A stretch of 64,000 nt of DNA from RHKX01 sp963839535 (GCA_963839535.1 CAWIVF010000010.1:1-64000), one strand, 5' to 3'; shown: positions 18,029-27,520, counted from the stretch's first letter. Translations and numbers: made by a program. Notes: a model not told the origin generated them from the letters alone.

Positions 18029-18988
18029 CCGGCCACCGCAATCCACGAGTACGGGGGCGAGGTCCTGGTGACCTCCGAGCGCGGCGCCTGGCTCGTCGCC
18101 GACGACGGATCGAGGCGCCTGCTCGGCAAGTACCGCGAGGCGATGTTCTCGCCGCATGGCCTCTACGTGGCGGCGACGCGCGGGCGATCCCTCACCGCGG
18201 TCGACCCGGCCGGCGAGGTCAGGTGGACGATCTCGCGTCCCGGCGAGGTGACCGCGCCCCGCTGGGCTCCGAGCGGCTACCGGATCGCCTTCCTCGAGGG
18301 CGGGTCGGTCTGGGTCGTTCCGGGCGACGCCAGCACCGAGCCCGTGCCCCTCGATGCCGCCACGGCGACCGCGCCGGCCTGGCGCCCGCCGGGGGCGGGC
18401 AGCGACGCGGAGACCGAGCCGAACGTGCTCACCTACGCGCAGCGCTTCAGCGTGACCACGCGGGACGCGGACACCGGGCGCGTGCTCTTCCGCGCCCGCA
18501 CCGCGCGGCCGGCCAGGTGGATCGACTGGGCCGGGCCGGACCGCCTCGCCGTCGCCAACCCGAACGGCATCCGCATCTACGACCGGAAGGGCCGATTCCT
18601 CGGATCGCCCAACCTGCCGGCCGCAACGCATGTCGAGTCGCTCGCGGCGTCCCCTGACGGCGAGCGACTGGCCGTCGTCGTTCGCGAGAACGCGAATCCG
18701 CTCGAGTCGCCCGCGCGGCTGCTCCTGATCCGGATCGCCGACGGCAAGCGCGTTCAGCGCACGGTCTTCTCGGGGATCGGAAGGTTCGGCGAGCCCGTCT
18801 TCTCCCCCGGCGGGGAGTGGATCCTGCTCCCCTGGGGGGACACCGATCAGTGGCTGTTCATCAACCCCGACTCGGACCGCAAGCTGCTGCGGCGAGTGAT
18901 CGCGGTCGGCAACGTCGCCCGGCAGTTCGATCCGGGCGGACGCGGGGCCGGCGCGATGCCGGCGGTCGAGGACTGGTGCTGTCCCTAG
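18029..18988 (+). CDS. PD40/WD40-like beta-propeller protein, 5' truncated
   Basis: The open frame begins after a stop at 18026-18028 and reads AIHEYGGEVLVTSERGAWLV, so the N terminus (probably a membrane anchor) is missing at the junction; the first in-frame GTG at 18068 is too late for the whole domain. Repeated blades typical of TolB/PD40 proteins can be seen: SRRLLGKYREAMFSPHGLYV, VTAPRWAPSGYRIAFLEGG, HVESLAASPDGERLAVVV and RFGEPVFSPGGEWILLPWG. About 320 residues remain. It is 77 bases upstream of ku. I recognise the fold but not a specific function; it is probably an extracytoplasmic beta-propeller. Confidence 0.65.
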   Translation, partial: PATAIHEYGGEVLVTSERGAWLVADDGSRRLLGKYREAMFSPHGLYVAATRGRSLTAVDPAGEVRWTISRPGEVTAPRWAPSGYRIAFLEGGSVWVVPGDASTEPVPLDAATATAPAWRPPGAGSDAETEPNVLTYAQRFSVTTRDADTGRVLFRARTARPARWIDWAGPDRLAVANPNGIRIYDRKGRFLGSPNLPAATHVESLAASPDGERLAVVVRENANPLESPARLLLIRIADGKRVQRTVFSGIGRFGEPVFSPGGEWILLPWGDTDQWLFINPDSDRKLLRRVIAVGNVARQFDPGGRGAGAMPAVEDWCCP

Positions 18989-19065
18989 CCGTGCGTCGCA
19001 AGATCGCGGCCAGGGCAGAGGGGGGACTGAGGAGTCGGCGCTAACCTCGCGAAGATTCCCGGGAC

Positions 19066-19996
19066 ATGGCGCGCGCGATCTGGACAGGCTCAATCACCTT
19101 CGGGCTCCTCAACGTGCCCGTGAAGCTCTATTCGGCGGTGTCGAGCCGGACCATCCGCTTTCGCGAGCTGCGTGAGAGCGACGGCTCGCGGGTCCGGCAC
19201 AAGCGCGTCGCCGAGGAGGACGGCGAGGAGGTCGCCTACGAGGAGATCGTCAAGGGCTATGAGATCTCCCCCGATCAGTACGTGGTGATGAGCCGCGAGG
19301 AGCTCGAGGCGCTCGATCCCAAGAAGACGAAGGCGATCGAGATCGAGGACTTCGTCGACCTCGACCAGATCGACCCGATCTACTTCAACCAGCCCTACTA
19401 CCTCGGCCCGGCGCCCGGCGCCGAGCGCGCCTACGCCCTGCTCGCGCAGGCGATGGGCGAGCAGCGCAAGGTCGCGATCTCCCGCTTCGTGCTCCGCAAC
19501 AAGGAGAGCCTCGCGGCCGTCCGCTCCGACGGCCAGGTGCTGACGCTGGCGACGATGCGCTTCGCCGACGAGGTCGTGCCGGTCGACCAGCTCGACGGCG
19601 TCCTCGGCGACTCCGCCGACGTGAAGCCGAAGGCGCGTGAGGTCGAGATGGCGAAGGCGCTGATCGACTCCCTCGCCGCCGACTTCGACCCCGAGTCCTA
19701 CAAGGACGAGCACCGCGAGGAGCTGCTGAAGCTGATCGAGCGCAAGGCGGCCGGCGAGAACATCGTCTCCGCCGACGCCGAGGAGCCGAAGCCGACCAAG
19801 GCCCCGGACCTCATGGCCGCCCTCGAGGAGTCGCTTGCCGCGATCAAGGGCGAGGACCTGGCGGGCGGCGCCAAGCGCAAGTCCGAGTCCAAGCCGAAGA
19901 GCGCGACCAAGAAGCCGGCAGCCAAGCGCGAAGTCGAAGTCGAAGACCACCACTTCCAAGGCGAAGAGCAAGTCGAAGGCCAAGGCCGCGAAGTAG
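19066..19996 (+). CDS. ku: Ku DNA end-binding protein
   Basis: This homodimeric Ku ring protein of bacterial non-homologous end joining binds double-strand ends and recruits LigD. The N terminus is typical (MARAIWTGSITFGLLNVPVK), followed by RHKRVAEEDGEEVAYEEIVK, KTKAIEIEDFVDLDQIDPIY, YALLAQAMGEQRKVAISRFV and MRFADEVVPVDQL. After about residue 285 the open frame gives an odd acidic tail. Dropping one base near 19,928 gives instead a Lys/Ser/Ala-rich tail (AKSKSKTTTSKAKSKSKAKA) ending at TAG 19994-19996, which is what actinobacterial Ku proteins have. The LigD polymerase domain follows at once, in frame with the body of Ku. Confidence 0.93.
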
Positions 19997-19999
19997 AGA

Positions 20000-20881
20000 T
20001 CGACGGCCGCACGCTGTCGATCACGAACCTGAACAAGGTTCTGTATCCGGAGCCAGGCTTCACCAAGGGTGAGGTCATCGACTACTACGCCCGCATCGCG
20101 CCGGTGATGCTGCCCCATCTCCACGCCCGCCCGGTGACGCTGATCCGCTTCCCGAACGGCGTCGAGGGCAAGCACTTCTACGAGAAGCGCTGCCCTCCCC
20201 ATCACCCCGACTGGGTCGAGACCGCCGACGTCTGGGCCGGCGACCGCGCCGGGACGATCCCGTTCACGCTGGTCGAGAACCGGGCGACGCTCGTCTGGCT
20301 CGCTCAGCTCGCCGCGCTCGAGCTGCATCCGTCGCTGTCCCTGGCCGCCGACATCAACCGGCCGACGGTGCTCGCATTCGACCTCGACCCGGGCCCGCCG
20401 GCGACGATCGTCGAGTGCTGTCGCGTGGCGCTGCTGCTGCGCGCGCTGTTCGAGGGAATGGGCCTGCAGTGCTTCCCGAAGAGCTCCGGCTCGAAGGGGA
20501 TGCAGGTCTACGTCCCGCTCAACGTGAGACGAGACCTACGAGCGGACCAAGCCGTACGCCCACGCCGTCGCTCAGGCCCTCGAGCGCTCCGAGCCCGACC
20601 TCGTCCTGTCGCGGATGACGAAGAGCCTGCGCGCCGGGAAGGTGTTCGTCGACTGGAGCCAGAACACGGCGACGAAGACGACCGTCGCCGTCTACTCGCT
20701 GCGGGCGAAGGAGCGGCCGACCGCCTCCACCCCGCTCACCTGGGACGAGGTCAGCGACGCGCTCGACGAGGGCGACCCCGACTGCCTGCGCTTCGAGGCC
20801 GCCGAGGTGCTCGAGCGGGTGGAGCGGCACGGCGACCTCTTCGCGCCGGTCCTCGAGCTCGAGCAGGAGCTGCCGGAGTGA
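20000..20881 (+). CDS. LigD-type polymerase/primase domain protein (NHEJ), possibly joined to Ku
   Basis: This archaeo-eukaryotic primase-like polymerase domain of LigD fills gaps and adds ribonucleotides during end joining. It reads LSITNLNKVLYPEPGFTKGE, PVTLIRFPNGVEGKHFYEKR, the catalytic Asp pair in LAFDLDPGPPATIVECC, KSSGSKGMQVYVPLN, then after a frame change near 20,525 KSLRAGKVFVDWSQN (third catalytic Asp). No ligase or nuclease domain is present, so this is a stand-alone Pol module of about 290 residues. No ATG, GTG or TTG occurs in its frame between the Ku tail and the domain, so it may be translated as part of Ku or its start may be hidden by an indel. The stop overlaps the next GTG. 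Confidence 0.88.
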
Positions 20882-21626
20882 GGGTCGCGGTCGTCGGAGC
20901 GACCGGCACAGCCGGGGCGCCGATCGCGGCCGCCCTCGAGGGCGCCGGCCACGAGGTGCGCCGACTCGGCCGCAGCTCTGAGACCCACCCCGTCGACATC
21001 AGCACGGGCGCAGGGCTCGACGCCGCCCTGGAGGGCTGCGAATGCGTGGTCGACGCGAGCAACGCGAACAGTCGCGGAAAGGCGGCGCGCGCGGTGCTCG
21101 TCGACGGCAACCGGACGCTGCTCGCCGCCGAGGCGGCCGCCGGGGTTCGCCATCACGTCTGCGTCTCGATCGTCGGGATCGAGCGCGTGCCGATGGCCTA
21201 CTACCGGGTCAAGCTCGAGCAGGAGGCGGTCGTCCGCGCGGGCGATGTGCCGTGGTCGATCGTTCGCTCGACGCAGTTCCACCAGCTACTCGATTGGGCC
21301 TTCGGGTCGCTCGCGAGGGCAGGGGTCCTCCCCGCCTCGCAGGCGCCCCTCCAACCGGTCGACCCCGTCGAGGTCGCGGACTTCGTCGCCGGCGTCGCGG
21401 CCGGTGAGCCGCGCGTCGGGATCGTCAGCGATCGCCGGCCCGCGCGCCGAGCCGATCGCCGAGTTGGCTCGTGTGTGGAAGCGGGCGCGGGGCAGGCGGG
21501 CGCTGCTCGCCCCGGTCCCGCTTCTCGGCGAGGCAGGGTCGGGGCTGCGGGCGGGCGGGCTGACTGCCGAGGCGCCCGACCGTCGCGGCGCCATCGGCTT
21601 CTCGCGAATGGCTCGCCGCCCGCTGA
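20878..21626 (+). CDS. NAD(P)-binding SDR/NmrA-like protein
   Basis: This is an atypical short-chain dehydrogenase of the NmrA/NAD(P)H-binding family. GTG 20878 overlaps the LigD-Pol stop (GTGA). The Rossmann motif VRVAVVGATGTAGAPIAAAL is followed by HEVRRLGRS, CECVVDASNAN, HHVCVSIVGIERVPMAYYRV and VPWSIVRSTQFHQLLDWAFG. Frame changes near 21,435 and 21,612 affect the end, which then reads GPRAEPIAELARVWKRARGR and finishes EWLAAR at a stop 21624-21626. It is about 250 residues. Such proteins are often annotated as NAD-dependent epimerases; the substrate is unknown. Co-transcribed with ku-ligD by position, though a role in repair is not implied by its fold. Confidence 0.82.
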
Positions 21627-21790
21627 GGAACCCCCTCGCAAACTTGAGTCCAGAACGGAGACTGGACAAATTGATGATTGGCACTCCTGGCCGAACCTCG
21701 TACCGTCCCCTCTCTGTTCAACCGGGGCGACGCCGATATGCCGCAGAAGGACAAGCCCGTGATCGACTGATCTCGATTTTGGGAGGGGAA

Positions 21791-21825
21791 GAGGCTCTCG
21801 CGGATACTGCGGGGGCCTCTTTTTT
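21791..21825 (+). terminator. Rho-independent terminator
   Basis: Five-base stem GAGGC (21791-21795) / GCCTC (21815-21819) with a 19-base loop, followed by six T. It would stop transcripts coming from the ku-ligD side before they enter the convergent gcvPB gene. The stem is short for a GC-rich genome. It lies 20 bases after a 30-codon open frame (TTG 21678 to TGA 21770) discussed under findings. Otherwise 21,627-21,850 shows no gene. Confidence 0.6.
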
Positions 21826-21850
21826 ATTCGTGGCGCCCACCGTGCCGCGG

Positions 21851-23404
21851 TCAGAGCTGCTGGCGAACCACGGGGTTGCGGGCAGCGGCCGCCTCGTCGA
21901 GTCGCCGCACCGGGGTGGTGTAGGGCGCCTCGCGAGCGATGCCGGGATCCTCCTCGGCCTCGGCGAGGATCGACTCGACCGCGTCGGCGAAGCGATCGAG
22001 TGACTCCTTCGTCTCGGTCTCGGTGGGCTCGATCATCAGCGCCTCGTCGACCAGGAGCGGGAAGTAGACCGTCGGCGGGTGCATCCCGTGATCGAGCAGG
22101 CGCTTCGCGATGTCGAGCGTCCGCACGCCCAGCTCCTTCTTCGCGCCCCTCCCGGAGAGGACGAACTCATGCATCGGCGGCCGATCGAACGCCAGCGGCA
22201 GGTACTTGCCCGCGCGACCCTGCCGCATTCGCGCCAGCAGGTAGTTGGCGTTGAGCACGGCCGTCTCGGATGCCTCGGTGAGGCCGTCGCCGCCGAGGCT
22301 GAGGATGTAGGCGTAGGAGCGGACGAAGACGCCGAAGTTGCCCTGGAACCCGCGCAGTCGCCCGATCGTGTCGGGGTTGCCGTCGATGCCTCGCAGCTCG
22401 AAGCGGGGGCCGTCGCCGTTGTTGCCCTCGACCCGGGCGATCCGCGGGACCGGCAGGTAGGGCGCGATCCGCTCGGACACCGCGATCGGGCCGGCGCCGG
22501 GGCCACCGCCGCCGTGCGGCTGGCTGAACGACTTGTGCAGGTTGACGTGGACGATGTCGAAGCCCATGTCCCCGGGCCGCGAGTGCCCCATGATCGCGTT
22601 CAGATTGGCGCCGTCGTAGTAGAGCGTCCCCCCCGCCTCGCGGACGATCCCGGTGATCTCGGCGATGTTCGGGTCGAAGAGGCCGAGGGTGTTCGGGTTG
22701 GTCAGCATCAGGCAGGCGACCCGCTCGTCGGTCTTCTCGCGCAGGTCTTCGAGGTCCACCCCGCCCTCGGGATTCGTGGCGACCTTGACGACCTCGTAGC
22801 CGGCCATCGTCACCGAGGCCGGGTTCGTGCCGTGGGCCGTGTCGGGGGCGAGCACGCGGGTTCGCCGGCCCTCGTCCCCGTTGGCCGCGTGGAAGGCGCG
22901 GGTCAGCAGCAGGCCGGCCAGCTCGCCGTGGGAACCGGCCGAGGGCTGGAGGCTGACCTCGGGCAGACCGCAGATCTCGCTCAGCGCCCGCTCCAGCGAC
23001 CACATCAGCTCGAGCGCGCCCTGTGCGCGAGCGGGGTCCTGCGCCGGGTGCAGGCGGGCGTGGCCGGGGAGCGCCGCGACGCGCTCGTTGACCCGCGGGT
23101 TGTGCTTCATCGTGCACGAGCCGAGCGGGTAGATGCCCGAGTCGAGGTCGAAGTTGCGACGCGAGAGCCGGTTGTAGTGGCGGACGATCTCGGGCTCGGA
23201 GACCTCGGGTAGCCGGGCGGGCTCCGCGCGCAGGAGGCGGCCCGGGATCAGCTCGTCCAGCGGCGGCTCCGGCACCCCGGCTTCCGGCAGGCTCGCCGCT
23301 CGCCGCCCCGGCACGGAGCGCTCGTAGATCGTCACCGCGTGATCGCGCTGCATCGGGGTCGCGGTCGACCCCGACGCGGGCGGGCGCTCGAGCTCGGCGC
23401 TCAT
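21851..23404 (-). CDS. gcvPB: Glycine dehydrogenase (decarboxylating) subunit 2
   Basis: This is the PLP-binding half of the two-subunit P protein of the glycine cleavage system, which decarboxylates glycine and passes the aminomethyl group to GcvH. It is 517 residues and intact. It has LGSCTMKHNPRVNERVAALP, APDTAHGTNPASVTMAGYEV, GGTLYYDGANLNAIMGHSRP and the PLP lysine in HVNLHKSFSQPHGGGGPGAG. The two-subunit form is usual in Actinobacteria of this kind, Firmicutes and archaea, while most Proteobacteria have a single long GcvP. Its ATG overlaps the gcvPA stop by four bases. Last gene of the gcvT-H-PA-PB operon, ending against the convergent terminator. Confidence 0.97.
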   Translation of the reverse strand: MSAELERPPASGSTATPMQRDHAVTIYERSVPGRRAASLPEAGVPEPPLDELIPGRLLRAEPARLPEVSEPEIVRHYNRLSRRNFDLDSGIYPLGSCTMKHNPRVNERVAALPGHARLHPAQDPARAQGALELMWSLERALSEICGLPEVSLQPSAGSHGELAGLLLTRAFHAANGDEGRRTRVLAPDTAHGTNPASVTMAGYEVVKVATNPEGGVDLEDLREKTDERVACLMLTNPNTLGLFDPNIAEITGIVREAGGTLYYDGANLNAIMGHSRPGDMGFDIVHVNLHKSFSQPHGGGGPGAGPIAVSERIAPYLPVPRIARVEGNNGDGPRFELRGIDGNPDTIGRLRGFQGNFGVFVRSYAYILSLGGDGLTEASETAVLNANYLLARMRQGRAGKYLPLAFDRPPMHEFVLSGRGAKKELGVRTLDIAKRLLDHGMHPPTVYFPLLVDEALMIEPTETETKESLDRFADAVESILAEAEEDPGIAREAPYTTPVRRLDEAAAARNPVVRQQL

Positions 23405-24787
23405 GAGATCCCCGCCGCGGTGATCTGCTGGGGGTCGTCCGGCGCTGGTGCGCCGCGATGCTCGGCGATCGCCTCCGCGAGGACGTCGGCAAGCCGGTCG
23501 ATGTCGGCCCGCGACCGCTGCTCAGTGATCGCCACGAGCAGTCCGTCGCCGGGAAGCGGAACGCCGGCCGCGATCCCGCGAGCCGCGCAGTGATCGAGGA
23601 CGGCGTGGACCGGGGCATCGAGAGCGAGGGCGAACTCGCGCACGACCGGAGCGCCGTGCAGCGCCTTCACACCGTCGATCGCGGCTGAGCCGCTCGCGCG
23701 CGTAATGCGTGCGGCGCACGAGGAGCTCGCCCAGCTCGACCAGGCCCTCGCGGCCCAGCCAGCTCAGGTAGATCGTGCCGGCGAGCGCGTTGAGCGCCTG
23801 CGCGGTGCAGATGTTGTGGGTCGCCTTCTCGCGCCGGATGTGCTGCTCGCGGGTCTGCAGCGCGAGGACGAAGCCCCGCCGGCCGTCGACGTCGACGGTC
23901 TCGCCCGCGATCCGGCCGGGCATGCGCCGGAGCTGCTCCTGCGCCGCGCAGAAGAACCCGAACGAGGGACCGCCGTAGTCCAGCCGGTTGCCCAGCGGCT
24001 GCCCCTCGCCGACCGCGACGTCGACCCCGCACTCGCCGGGCGGGCGGAGGATCCCGAGCGCGATCGGATCGCAGCTCGCGATCAGCAGCGCGCCGGCGGA
24101 GTGGGCGACCTCGGCGAGCGGCTCGAGGTCCTCGACCGCGCCCAGGTAGTTGGGGTAGCCGACGAAGACGGCGGCGGTCTCGTCGTCGACCGCGGCGGAG
24201 AGAGCGGAGGCCGTGGTGAGGCCGTCCTCCAGCTCGACCTCGACCACGTCGGCGGGGTATCCGGCAGCGTAGGTCCGCAGCGTCTCGATGCTCTGCGGAT
24301 GGAGGCCGGCCGAGACGACGAACTTGCGGCGCTTGGTGGCGCCGATCGCCAGGTAACCCGCGGCGGCGACCGTGGACGGTCCCTCGTAGAGCCCGGCGCT
24401 CGAGAGTGGCAGCCCGGTCAGCTCCGACATCGCGGTCTGGAACTCGAACATCGCCTGGAGCCCACCCTGCGAGATCTCCGGCTGATACGGCGTGTAGGGC
24501 GTGAGGAACTCGGAGCGGGAGATGATCGCGTCGACGATCGCGGGCACGTAGTGGTCGTACATCCCGGCGCCGAGGAAGCAGGTCTCCGACTCGGCGTCGG
24601 CGTTGCGCGCGGCGAGCTCCCGCATGCGCTCGTAGACCGCGGCCTCGCCGAGCCCGTCGGGCAGATCGAGGGGTCCATCCAGGCGCACGCCCTCGGGGAG
24701 GTCGAAGAGCTCGTCGACCGACGCGGCGCCGATCGTCGCGAGCATCTCGGCGCGCTCCCCCTCGGTTGCTGAGGTGTACCTGCTCAT
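23401..24787 (-). CDS. gcvPA: Glycine dehydrogenase (decarboxylating) subunit 1
   Basis: This is the partner of GcvPB in the P-protein heterotetramer. The N terminus is typical (MSRYTSATEGERAEMLATIG), followed by FLGAGMYDHYVPAIVDAIIS, TPYQPEISQGGLQAMFEFQT, LYEGPSTVAAAGYLAIGATK, IALGILRPPGECGVDVAVGE and REQHIRREKATHNICTAQAL. A single frame change near 23,680 precedes the last 90 residues (GVKALHGAPVVREFALALDA onward). It is about 460 residues when joined, the normal size. The gap to gcvH is 40 bases; the gcvPB start overlaps its stop. Confidence 0.95.
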
Positions 24788-24827
24788 CGGGCTCCGAGGG
24801 TAGCGAGGAGGGTTGCCGGGTCCGGGC

Positions 24828-25220
24828 TCAGTCCGCGATCAGATCGCGGTAGGCGGCCGGGTCCAGCAGCGAGTCGAGCTCCCCCGGATCGGTGAGGCGG
24901 ACCTTGATCATCCAGCCCTCGCCGTAGGGGTCGGTGTTGATCAGCTCCGGATTCGTGCCGGCCTCGTCGTTGACGGCGACGATCTCGCCGGAGAGGGGCG
25001 CGATCACGTCGGAGACCGCCTTGACGGACTCGACCTCGGTGTAGGGCTCGTCCTTCGTCACGGTGGCGCCCACCTCGGGCGGGTCGAAGAAGACGACCTC
25101 GCCGAGCGAGTCCTGCGCGTACCAGGTGACCCCGAAGGTGGCCTCCTCGCCGTCGACCCGTGCCCAGTCGTGCTCGGGGTGGTAGCGGAGGTCGTCGGGG
25201 TAGCTCTCCTCAGCGGCCAA
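24828..25220 (-). CDS. gcvH: Glycine cleavage system H protein
   Basis: This lipoyl carrier protein shuttles the aminomethyl group between P, T and L proteins. It is 130 residues and intact. The lipoylated Lys lies in VESVKAVSDVIAPLSGE; the N terminus is LRYHPEHDWARVDGEEATFG and the C terminus has YGEGWMIKVRLTDPGELDSL. Eighteen bases downstream of gcvT. The lipA and lipB genes in the first part of the window do not belong to this genome, so they should not be taken as its lipoylation partners. Confidence 0.97.
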   Translation of the reverse strand: MAAEESYPDDLRYHPEHDWARVDGEEATFGVTWYAQDSLGEVVFFDPPEVGATVTKDEPYTEVESVKAVSDVIAPLSGEIVAVNDEAGTNPELINTDPYGEGWMIKVRLTDPGELDSLLDPAAYRDLIAD

Positions 25221-25238
25221 AACCTTCTCCTTCTCTGA

Positions 25239-26326
25239 TCAGCTCTGCTTCTCGTAGAGCGGCTTCTTGCGAATCTCGGCCTGGCGGACGCGACCCCGGA
25301 CGTCGATCTCGATGCCCTGCCCGGGCTCGGCGAGTTCCGAGCGGACGTAGCCCATCCCGATCCCGAGCTCGAGCGACGGCGAGAAGGTACCGCTCGTGAC
25401 GGCGCCGGCGGGCTCGCCCCCGGCGAGGATCGCGTTGCCCGCGCGCGCGATGCCCTTGCCCTCGATCACGAAGGCGACGAGCTTCTCGGCGGTGCCGGCG
25501 GCGCGGGCGGCGGCCACGGCCTCGGCCCCGGCGAATTCCGTCTCCTCCTTGCAGCACCAGCCCGAGCCCGGCCTCGATCGGATTCCGGTCGGGACCCATG
25601 TCGTTGCCATGCAGGTGGAAGCAGACCTCGAGCCGCAGCGTGTCGCGGGCCCCGAGGCCGCACGGGGTCGCGCCGGCGGCGAGCAGCTCGCGCCACAGGG
25701 CCGGGGCTCCGTCGTTGCCGAGGATGACCTCGACCCCGTCCTCGCCCGTATAGCCGGTGCCGCATACGAGAGCCTGGGAGCCGGCCACGTCGAGAATCGC
25801 CGTGTGCATCCGCGGATGGCAGCTCGGCGGAGGCGAGGCCCTGCACGATCGAACGGGCCTCGGGGCCCTGCACTGCGAGCATCGCGTGCCGCGGGGCGAG
25901 GTCCTCGATCCCGACGTCGAAGCCGGCGGCGATCGCGCGGAAGCGCTCGAGGTCGGAGTCGTGATTGGACGCGTTGGAGACCGTCAGGTAGCTCCCGTCC
26001 TCGAGGAGGTAGGTGAAGAGGTCGTCGAGGACCCCGCCGTCGTCGGCGCACAGGCACGAGTACTGGGCGCCGCCCGGGGCGAGCTTCGCGACGTCGTTGC
26101 TGACGAGACGCTGCAGGAACGGAAGCGACTCGGGCCCGGAGGTCTTGATCTGACCCATGTGGGAGACGTCGAAGACGCCGGCGTGTTCGCGGACCGCACG
26201 GTGCTCGGCGCCGACCCCCTCGTACTGGACGGGCATCTCCCAGCCGGCGAAGGGAACGAGCCGAGCGCCCGCGGCGACGTGCTCGTCGTAGAGCGGGGTT
26301 CGCCTCAGCGGCGCGGCGGATTCCAC
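25239..26326 (-). CDS. gcvT: Aminomethyltransferase (glycine cleavage T protein)
   Basis: This tetrahydrofolate-dependent enzyme releases ammonia and makes 5,10-methylene-THF from the aminomethyl-lipoyl arm. The N terminus is LRRTPLYDEHVAAGARLVPF, then AGWEMPVQYEGVGAEHRAVR, FDVSHMGQIKTSGPESLPFL and HAMLAVQGPEARSIVQGLAS. Frame changes near 25,820 and near 25,545 lead to TGYTGEDGVEVILGNDGAPA, LGARDTLRLEVCFHLHGNDM, and the end VRGRVRQAEIRKKPLYEKQS. It is about 362 residues when joined. First gcv gene of the operon; its start overlaps the 3' end of the GGDEF gene by 22 bases. I see no glycine riboswitch before it. Confidence 0.95.
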
Positions 26327-27441
26327 CGGCCGCAGGCTACCTCCCGCCGCCGAGGACTCAGGAAGGACCGGGAAGGCCCTGCTTGCGAGGCGAGCATCTC
26401 GTGGTCGGCCCGGGAGATCAGCGCCTCCCAGTCACCCTCCCCGTCGAGCTCGGCCACTCCGCAGGTGATCGCCAGCCTCGGCCCCGTCGGTGGCGGCTCG
26501 ACCGCGTCGATCTCCTCCCGCAGGCGCTGGGCGACCCCCTCCGCCTGATCGCGATCGGTCTCCGGCAGGAGGATCGCGAACTCGTCGCCGCCCCAGCGGA
26601 AGCAGGCATCCCCCTCGCGGGCGACGACGCGAAGCGCATCGGCGGCGCGGCGCAGGCACTCGTCACCCGCCGCGTGACCCCGCCGGTCGTTGATCTCCTT
26701 GAACTTGTCGAGGTCGCCGACGACGACGCTGAGTCGCCGCCCTCCGCGCCGAGCCCTGGCCGCCTCCCGTCGCAGGGCCTCCCCGAGCGCGCGGCGGTTG
26801 CCCAGGCCGGTCAGCTCGTCCTCGCGGGCGAGGAGCTCGGCGGCGGCCCGCTGCTCGCGGATGGTCCGGCGCTGGACCCGCAGGATCACGAAGAGGCCCC
26901 AGACCGCGAACCCGATCGCCAGCAGGGTGGCCAGCTGGGTTGCGATGTCCAGCACGATCCGGCGCTCGGTGCCCTCGTAGAGGAGCGGCAGCCAGATGAT
27001 CACGGAAAGAGCTGCGGCGAGCTGCAGGGCGCGGCGCGGCTTCTGCGCCGCGGCCGCGAACAGGATCGGCAGCATGTAGAGGTAGTGGTACGGCGTGTCG
27101 CGGCCGCCGGCGATGAACTCGAGCGCCGCGACCAGGGAGATGCCGATGAAGCCGGCGAGGTGGATCCGCCCGATGCTCACCCCGGGGCCGAGGTGGCGGT
27201 AGCCGACGAAGAAGCAGACGAGCACGCCGGCGGCGGCCAGCGTCCAGCCGGCCGCGTCGCCGAGCTCAGCCGTCGGCGGCGCCCACGGCAGCAGGAGCGC
27301 GGTGATCACGCCTCCGAGCAGCCAGAAGGCCGCGCTCATCGAGCGGGCCAGCTCCATGTCGGATTCGACGAGGTCGATGTCCGACCAGGCGAGGAGGCGG
27401 CGCATCCCGGCACCCAACCGATGCGGATTCAGGGAGCGCAT
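26305..27441 (-). CDS. Membrane diguanylate cyclase (GGDEF)
   Basis: This protein is predicted to make cyclic di-GMP from two GTP. It has about five or six hydrophobic helices in the first 200 residues (AAFWLLGGVITALLLPW, AAGVLVCFFVGY, HLAGFIGISLVAALEFI, LATLLAIGFAVWGLFVIL), a short linker helix, then a GGDEF domain. The substrate and I-site motifs are complete: DELTGLGNRRALGEAL, VVVGDLDKFKEINDRRGHAA, RWGGDEFAILL, and an RxxD (REGD) exactly five residues before GGDEF, meaning product inhibition is likely. I take ATG 27441; an in-frame start at 27507 is possible. It overlaps gcvT, so c-di-GMP synthesis and glycine cleavage genes may share a transcript. No EAL domain. Confidence 0.9.
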   Translation of the reverse strand: MRSLNPHRLGAGMRRLLAWSDIDLVESDMELARSMSAAFWLLGGVITALLLPWAPPTAELGDAAGWTLAAAGVLVCFFVGYRHLGPGVSIGRIHLAGFIGISLVAALEFIAGGRDTPYHYLYMLPILFAAAAQKPRRALQLAAALSVIIWLPLLYEGTERRIVLDIATQLATLLAIGFAVWGLFVILRVQRRTIREQRAAAELLAREDELTGLGNRRALGEALRREAARARRGGRRLSVVVGDLDKFKEINDRRGHAAGDECLRRAADALRVVAREGDACFRWGGDEFAILLPETDRDQAEGVAQRLREEIDAVEPPPTGPRLAITCGVAELDGEGDWEALISRADHEMLASQAGPSRSFLSPRRREVACGRWNPPRR

Positions 27442-27520
27442 CGATCCATTGTGGAGATTCGCGAGGGTCGGTGCGGCATTTCCGGCGGAATCCCGGCGAT
27501 GGGGCATTAGGGTCCCCGCC

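Noticed and set aside
17900..18100. Natural horizontal transfer joining proteobacterial and actinobacterial DNA
   Set aside because: No integrase, transposon end, tRNA or repeat at the boundary; two genes are cut there; and the whole of each side is core chromosome of its own phylum. A chimera is simpler.
19090..20328. Long open frame on the minus strand opposite ku-ligD
   Set aside because: Leu/Asp/Val-rich low-information translation typical of the antisense of GC-rich genes; the plus-strand genes are clearly identified. Similar antisense frames opposite gcvPB, ftsZ, murC, murF and glpD were rejected for the same reason.
7210..25220. Functional link between lipA/lipB and gcvH in the same window
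   Set aside because: They belong to the two different source genomes, so the proximity carries no meaning.
26327..26420. Glycine riboswitch upstream of gcvT
   Set aside because: The region is coding for the GGDEF protein and shows none of the conserved tandem aptamer features.
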